Source of the DNA: Bacillota bacterium
GTDB lineage: Bacteria > Bacillota > Clostridia > UBA1381
Direction: 5' to 3'
Assembly: GCA_024685565.1 (NCBI GenBank)
Contig: JAIKVQ010000182.1
Location: 101,266-165,265 of the forward strand
Length of the DNA: 64,000 bases
The stretch's first letter is position 1, and every line of letters starts with the position of its first letter. Below the pieces are notes generated by a model. It did not search any database. It saw nothing but the letters and a program-made list of their open reading frames with translations, and was not told the DNA's origin. A program made the translations under genes and the position numbers. This document shows, one piece after another, positions 58,857 to 64,000 of this stretch.

Positions 58857-60008
58857 ATGAGGACTTGGACGGAAATCGATATAGACGCCTTAAAGTATAA
58901 TTTTAATAATATAAAGGGTATTCTAAAACCGCATACCAAGATTATGTCGGTGGTAAAGGCTGACGCATACGGACACGGTTATAGAGAGTGCTGCAAAGCA
59001 CTTTTAGATTGCGGCAGCGACGCTTTTGCCGTGGCAACGATTGAAGAGGCGGCACAAATTAGAAAAGCAGGCTTTGATACGCCAGTGCTTATACTCGGCG
59101 CAGTATCAAAAGACGATTTCCCGTACCTTTTGGAGCTTGATGTTATGCCTGCTGTGTTCGATGTCCCTGATGCCCAGGCGCTGTCGCAAATAGCGCAAAA
59201 ATCGGATAAAACGGCAAAAATTCATATAAAAATTGATACGGGAATGTCAAGACTCGGCTTTTCAGCAATTGATAGCAGGACAGTAGATGAAATATTAAAA
59301 ATATCAAGACTTCCCAATATAGAAATTAACGGAATTTTCTCGCATTTTGCCTGTGCCGATGAAAAAAATCCCGAATACACCTATATGCAGTTTGAAAGAT
59401 TTATGCATCTTATAAAAGAGATTGAAAAAGAGGGTGTGAAAATCCCGATAAAGCATATAGCAAACAGCGCGGCAATTATGATGTACCCTGAAATGCAGCT
59501 TGATATGGTAAGACCGGGGATTATCCTTTACGGATACTACCCATCAAGCGAGGTGGATAAAGCAAGGCTTTCCATAAAGCCTGTTATGACCTTAAAATCA
59601 AGGGTAGCGTATATAAAAGAGTTAGATGCGGGAGTAGGTGTAAGCTACGGAAAAGAGTACATAACCGATAGAAAGACGAAAATAGCGACTATTCCAATCG
59701 GTTATGCTGACGGATATATACGCGCACTTTCCAAAAAAGCTAAAATGGAGGCAGGAGGCGAGCTTGCAAGCGTTGTAGGAAGAATTTGTATGGACCAATG
59801 TATGATTGACGTCACAAATGTCAATAATATAGATATAGGTGACGAGGTGACCATATTCGGTAACGGAAAAATTACGGCAGACGACGTTGCAGGCTGGATA
59901 GGTACAATAAACTACGAGGTTTTGTGCCTTGTAGAAAGGCGTGTTCCGAGAATTTATAAGGAGGGAGGCAAAGCGCTTAAGAAAGCGAATGATTTAGAGG
60001 AAGTATAA
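58857..60008 (+). CDS. alr: Alanine racemase
   Basis: MSVVKADAYGHGYRECCKALLDCG; IDTGMSRLGF; VGRICMDQCMIDVT. Confidence 0.97.
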   Translation: MRTWTEIDIDALKYNFNNIKGILKPHTKIMSVVKADAYGHGYRECCKALLDCGSDAFAVATIEEAAQIRKAGFDTPVLILGAVSKDDFPYLLELDVMPAVFDVPDAQALSQIAQKSDKTAKIHIKIDTGMSRLGFSAIDSRTVDEILKISRLPNIEINGIFSHFACADEKNPEYTYMQFERFMHLIKEIEKEGVKIPIKHIANSAAIMMYPEMQLDMVRPGIILYGYYPSSEVDKARLSIKPVMTLKSRVAYIKELDAGVGVSYGKEYITDRKTKIATIPIGYADGYIRALSKKAKMEAGGELASVVGRICMDQCMIDVTNVNNIDIGDEVTIFGNGKITADDVAGWIGTINYEVLCLVERRVPRIYKEGGKALKKANDLEEV

Positions 60009-60025
60009 AAAGCATAGCGGGGGGC

Positions 60026-60250
60026 ATGATTACTTTGTCACATAAAAAAAGGGGTATAGCCGACTTAAAATTTGTAAAAAGTGAAAACAAATCCGTTCCC
60101 GAAATTTGCGCCGTTTATGAGAGGAAAAATCTGCTAAAGGACGGCTATAAAGAGGCGGGGAAAATCAATCTCTTTTTAGCTGAAATGTGTTTAGAAGCGG
60201 ATAATGAGGCATTGTCCGCGTGTGAGGAAAAACTAACGGAGTGTGAATAA
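60026..60250 (+). CDS. Putative MazF antitoxin lacking an obvious ribbon-helix-helix domain
   Basis: Position directly upstream of mazF; C-terminal LLKDGYKEAGKINLFLAEMCLEADNEALSACEEKLTECE resembles the EndoAI toxin-binding tail (RRGYMEMAKINLNIASEAFLAEYEA). Confidence 0.6.
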   Translation: MITLSHKKRGIADLKFVKSENKSVPEICAVYERKNLLKDGYKEAGKINLFLAEMCLEADNEALSACEEKLTECE

Positions 60251-60604
60251 GTGGTGGTTGTAAAACGAGGAGACATCTATTACGCCGATTTAAGCCCTGT
60301 AATAGGGAGTGAACAAGGCGGTATAAGACCTGTTTTGATAATCCAGAACGATGTTGGTAACAAATACAGCCCGACGGTTATCGCGGCGGCTATTACATCG
60401 CAGATAAATAAGGCGAAGATGCCGACGCATATAGAATTACCTGCATCGGAGTACGGATTATATAAGGATTCTGTGGTATTACTCGAACAAATACGGACTA
60501 TCGATAAAAGACGATTAAGGGAAAAGGTTGCACACTTGGATAAAGAGCTTATGGAGGACGTGAACAGCGCTCTTGCCGTAAGCTTTGGTATAGAAAATAT
60601 TTAG
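60251..60604 (+). CDS. ndoA: Endoribonuclease toxin MazF/EndoA
   Basis: [49 protein letters not shown]. Confidence 0.96.
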   Translation: MVVVKRGDIYYADLSPVIGSEQGGIRPVLIIQNDVGNKYSPTVIAAAITSQINKAKMPTHIELPASEYGLYKDSVVLLEQIRTIDKRRLREKVAHLDKELMEDVNSALAVSFGIENI

Positions 60605-60662
60605 GCAGAATAGGAGTTATTATGTGTAAATATTGATGTGGTGTTCGCACTACATAGATTTT

Positions 60663-60694
60663 GAGGACTGCAGAATGCAGTCCTCTTTGTTTTT
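60663..60694 (+). terminator. Rho-independent terminator
   Basis: aggactgca gaa tgcagtcct ctttgttttt. Confidence 0.85.
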
Positions 60695-60850
60695 ACATAC
60701 TATTATTACTTTTAATGATTTGTCAAGGAGGAATACACCGCTTTAAAACATTCTATCAAGAAAATTGCAAAATTTCCGTAAAAATGTTGATTTTTTTTCA
60801 GTTTTATTTTACAATATAGACTGTAATATTTTTTGATTGGGGGTAGATAG

Positions 60851-61897
60851 ATGCAAAATTTAATCAGCTTGAGAAACATCAATGTAGCATTTGACGGGGA
60901 GGTTATTTTAAATAATATCAATCTTGATATTAAGGACAAAGAATTTGTCACACTTTTAGGCCCGTCAGGCTGCGGAAAAACAACAACTCTGCGTATAATA
61001 GGCGGATTTTTAACGCCGGATAGCGGAAGCGTTAGCTTTGAGGGAAAGGAAATAAATAATCTTCCTGCCTACAAGCGAAACGTAAACACAGTTTTCCAAA
61101 GATACGCACTTTTCCCACACCTTAACGTATATGACAATGTGGCCTTCGGACTAAGAGTTAAGAAGATGCCCGAAAAAGATATTCAAAAGCGTGTTGCGGA
61201 AATGTTAGAGCTTGTAAATCTTAAAGGCTATGAAAAAAGGAGTATTAACAGCTTATCGGGAGGTCAGCAGCAGCGTGTTGCAATAGCACGCGCTTTGGTA
61301 AACAGACCGAAGGTACTTTTGCTGGACGAGCCTTTGGGAGCTTTGGACTTAAAGCTCCGAAAGGAAATGCAGACAGAACTAAAAGCAATACAGCAGAGGC
61401 TTGAAATAACCTTTATTTATGTAACGCACGACCAGGAGGAAGCCTTAACAATGAGCGATACCGTTGTCGTTATGAATAAGGGAGATATTCAGCAGATAGG
61501 CACTCCTGTTGATATATATAACGAGCCGATAAACGCGTTTGTTGCGGACTTTATCGGCGAAAGCAATATTTTAGACGGAATAATGAAAAAAGATTTGCTT
61601 GTCGAGATTTTCGGAAGTGAATTTGAATGTGTTGATAGAGGTTTTGGTGAAAATACGCCTGTTGACGTTGTTATAAGACCTGAGGATATAAAGCTTATTG
61701 ACGCGGAAAATGCCAAAATTACAGGCATTGTGGAGTCGGTAACCTTTAAGGGCGTGCATTACGAAATGGTAATCGACGCCTACGATTTCTCGTGGCTTGT
61801 TCACTCGACAAAGGCTGCCGAAGTCGGCTCTGCCGTAGGAATTTCCTTTGACCCGTATGACATTCATATTATGCGCAAAATGGAGGACAGGAAATGA
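60851..61897 (+). CDS. potA: Spermidine/putrescine ABC transporter ATP-binding protein
   Basis: [59 protein letters not shown] region. Confidence 0.95.
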   Translation: MQNLISLRNINVAFDGEVILNNINLDIKDKEFVTLLGPSGCGKTTTLRIIGGFLTPDSGSVSFEGKEINNLPAYKRNVNTVFQRYALFPHLNVYDNVAFGLRVKKMPEKDIQKRVAEMLELVNLKGYEKRSINSLSGGQQQRVAIARALVNRPKVLLLDEPLGALDLKLRKEMQTELKAIQQRLEITFIYVTHDQEEALTMSDTVVVMNKGDIQQIGTPVDIYNEPINAFVADFIGESNILDGIMKKDLLVEIFGSEFECVDRGFGENTPVDVVIRPEDIKLIDAENAKITGIVESVTFKGVHYEMVIDAYDFSWLVHSTKAAEVGSAVGISFDPYDIHIMRKMEDRK

Positions 61898-62706
61898 GAA
61901 AAAAGCTGATTTCTGCTCCGTATGTAGTATGGATGGCGGTGTTTATTATAGTTCCCCTTGCAATGGTGGCATACTTTGCCTTTACCGACGGGGACGGTAA
62001 TTTTACACTTGATTATATTGCCAATGTTGCGCAGTATACGAATATTTTCGTGCGCTCAATCTGGCTTGCGGCGATTGCGACAGTGATTTGCCTTATCATA
62101 GCGTATCCTGCCGCGTTCATTTTGGGCACTATGGAAAAAAAGCATCAAAGCACTATGATTATGCTTGTAATGCTGCCTATGTGGATGAACTTCCTTTTAA
62201 GAACATATGCTTGGATGACGCTTTTGGGCAATAACGGAATTATTAACAGAGCGCTTGGGCTAATCGGCTTAGGACCTTATAAGCTATTAAACACACAGGG
62301 GGCGGTAGTTTTAGGAATGGTGTATAACTATCTCCCGTATATGATACTTCCGCTTTATTCTGTAATAGTAAAAATTGATAAAATGCTTTTAGAGGCGGCG
62401 CAGGATTTGGGCGCAAACAGCCGAAAGGTACTTTTTAAGGTGGTATTTCCATTAAGCCTGCCGGGCGTTATGTCGGGAATAACTATGGTTTTCGTGCCTG
62501 CTATAAGTACCTTTATAATTTCGCGAATGTTAGGCGGCGGAAGCAACCTCTTAATCGGCGACCTTATCGAGATGCAGTTTTTAGGCAACTCCTATAACCC
62601 GAATTTGGGCGCAGGAATTTCGCTTGTCTTAATGGTTATTGTACTTTTAATTATGACAATAATGAACCAGTTTGACAGCGACGACGAAGACAGAGTGCTT
62701 ATATAG
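61894..62706 (+). CDS. potB: Spermidine/putrescine ABC transporter permease
   Basis: [32 protein letters not shown] loop. Confidence 0.94.
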   Translation: MRKKLISAPYVVWMAVFIIVPLAMVAYFAFTDGDGNFTLDYIANVAQYTNIFVRSIWLAAIATVICLIIAYPAAFILGTMEKKHQSTMIMLVMLPMWMNFLLRTYAWMTLLGNNGIINRALGLIGLGPYKLLNTQGAVVLGMVYNYLPYMILPLYSVIVKIDKMLLEAAQDLGANSRKVLFKVVFPLSLPGVMSGITMVFVPAISTFIISRMLGGGSNLLIGDLIEMQFLGNSYNPNLGAGISLVLMVIVLLIMTIMNQFDSDDEDRVLI

Positions 62707-62718
62707 GAGGGATGGACT

Positions 62719-63510
62719 ATGAAAAAGATTTCTAAAGTTTATTTGTCACTCCTTCTGCTGTTTTTCTACCTGCCGATTGTTGTTTTAATCATTTTTTCCT
62801 TTAATACCACAAAAAGCAGGAGTGTTTTTGAGGGATTTACCTTTGACTGGTATGTAAAACTTTTCCATAATGAGCTGATTTTGACTTCATTTCGGAACAC
62901 AATAATTATTTCAGTTCTGGCGTCGGTTTTGTCGACAATTTTGGGAACAGCGGCGGCAATCGGCATAAACAATATGAAAAAACTGCCGAAAGCGGTAGCT
63001 TTAAATGTGAATAATATACCGATAATAAACCCTGAAATTGTAACAGGTGTGTCACTTATGCTTTTGTTCGTGTTCTTTGCGGCAAGAATGAATTTCAGCT
63101 TTGGTTTCGGCACGCTGTTGATTGCGCATATTACCTTTGATGTGCCGTATGTGATACTGAATGTTATGCCGAAATTCAGACAGATGAACCCCAACATTTA
63201 TGAGGCGGCACAGGATTTGGGTGCAAACCCGTTATCTGCATTTTTCAAGGTGGTTCTGCCCGAAATTATGCCGGGAATTGTATCGGGATTTTTGATGAGC
63301 TTTACCTTTTCGCTTGACGATTTCGTAATAAGCTACTTTACAACGGGCGCAACGTCGCAGACTCTGCCTATTACGATTTATTCGATGACAAGGCGTAAGG
63401 TCAGCCCTGAGATAAACGCGCTTTCCACAATAATTTTTGCGGTAGTTGTGGTGGTACTTCTTCTCAAAAATATTATTGACAAAAAGAGTGAGAAGGAGAT
63501 GGCGATATGA
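62719..63510 (+). CDS. potC: Spermidine/putrescine ABC transporter permease
   Basis: [32 protein letters not shown] loop. Confidence 0.94.
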   Translation: MKKISKVYLSLLLLFFYLPIVVLIIFSFNTTKSRSVFEGFTFDWYVKLFHNELILTSFRNTIIISVLASVLSTILGTAAAIGINNMKKLPKAVALNVNNIPIINPEIVTGVSLMLLFVFFAARMNFSFGFGTLLIAHITFDVPYVILNVMPKFRQMNPNIYEAAQDLGANPLSAFFKVVLPEIMPGIVSGFLMSFTFSLDDFVISYFTTGATSQTLPITIYSMTRRKVSPEINALSTIIFAVVVVVLLLKNIIDKKSEKEMAI

Positions 63511-64000
63511 AAAAAATACTGTATTTTTTGGTTTTGACATCACTCTTGTTCTCGGTATCAGGCTGTCATCTCCAGCATATAAACGAGGACGAGGAAGAGG
63601 AAGAGCAGACATTAACTATAGAAAATCCTGAATTTTATCAAAGATTTAAGGATAAAGGCATTTCCATAAATGTATATAACTGGGGTGAGTATATTTCGGA
63701 CGGCAGCGACGGACTTTTGGACGTAAATGCTGAATTTACAAAGCTTACCGGCATACAGGTAAACTATTCGACATATGCGACAAATGAGGAGCTTTATGCG
63801 AAATTAAAGGGCGGCGGCGCAAGCTATGACGTTATAATTCCCTCCGAGTATATGATTTCGCGAATGATTAAAGAGGGAATGCTCCAAAAACTCAATTTTG
63901 ACAATATCCCGAACTTTGAAAATATTATGGATAAATTCAAGGATAAGGATTATGACAGGGGAAATCAGTATTCCGTGCCGTATACTTGGGGAACGGTCGG
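63507..64000 (+). CDS. potD: Spermidine/putrescine-binding lipoprotein (truncated by window end)
   Basis: Translated from ATG 63507: MKKILYFLVLTSLLFSVSGCHLQH…ISINVYNWGEYISDGSDGLLDVNAEFTKLTGIQVNYSTYATNEELYAKL; lipobox SVSGC. Confidence 0.93.
   Translation, partial: MKKILYFLVLTSLLFSVSGCHLQHINEDEEEEEQTLTIENPEFYQRFKDKGISINVYNWGEYISDGSDGLLDVNAEFTKLTGIQVNYSTYATNEELYAKLKGGGASYDVIIPSEYMISRMIKEGMLQKLNFDNIPNFENIMDKFKDKDYDRGNQYSVPYTWGTV

Noticed and set aside
1-64000. CRISPR array
   Set aside because: No regularly spaced 24-40 bp direct repeats with unique spacers; the 15751-15850 array has 10-bp cores with short, similar spacers and no cas genes

Overview
This is a low-GC, endospore-forming Clostridia-type chromosome segment in two parts. 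Positions 1 to ~15.2 kb are the right part of an integrated mobile element, prophage- or ICE-like, whose left end lies outside the window. It carries an endolysin and a tightly overlapping six-gene minus-strand operon: a degenerate serine-recombinase homologue, a large serine recombinase with a non-canonical C-terminus, two standalone proteins related to that C-terminus, and two ParB-like proteins. A divergent pair of paralogous XRE regulators follows, then a plus-strand cargo operon (two metallophosphoesterases, two antitoxin-like genes, unknown proteins) ending in two further tandem serine recombinases. Positions ~15.3-64 kb are mostly core genome: GGGtGRT/NifU-like pair, GGDEF and GGDEF-EAL proteins, guaA, pckG, tRNA-Glu(CTC), heterodimeric ABC exporter, cca, spoVB-like, HU, rqcP/yabP/yabQ/divIC/S1, pncB, tsaC-ywlE-rimI-tsaD, lepA, SLH protein, rluB, ftsEX, M23 peptidase, ctpA, recD2, rdgB, nnr, alr, mazF and potABCD. 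The best candidate for an undescribed system is the 1104-6571 operon. Its distinguishing features are one C-terminal domain family present in three adjacent genes, a catalytically compromised recombinase paralogue translationally coupled to an intact one, two ParB-like proteins, and inverted clusters of a 20-21 bp repeat outside the operon. All product names come from recognising motifs by eye; no searches were run.
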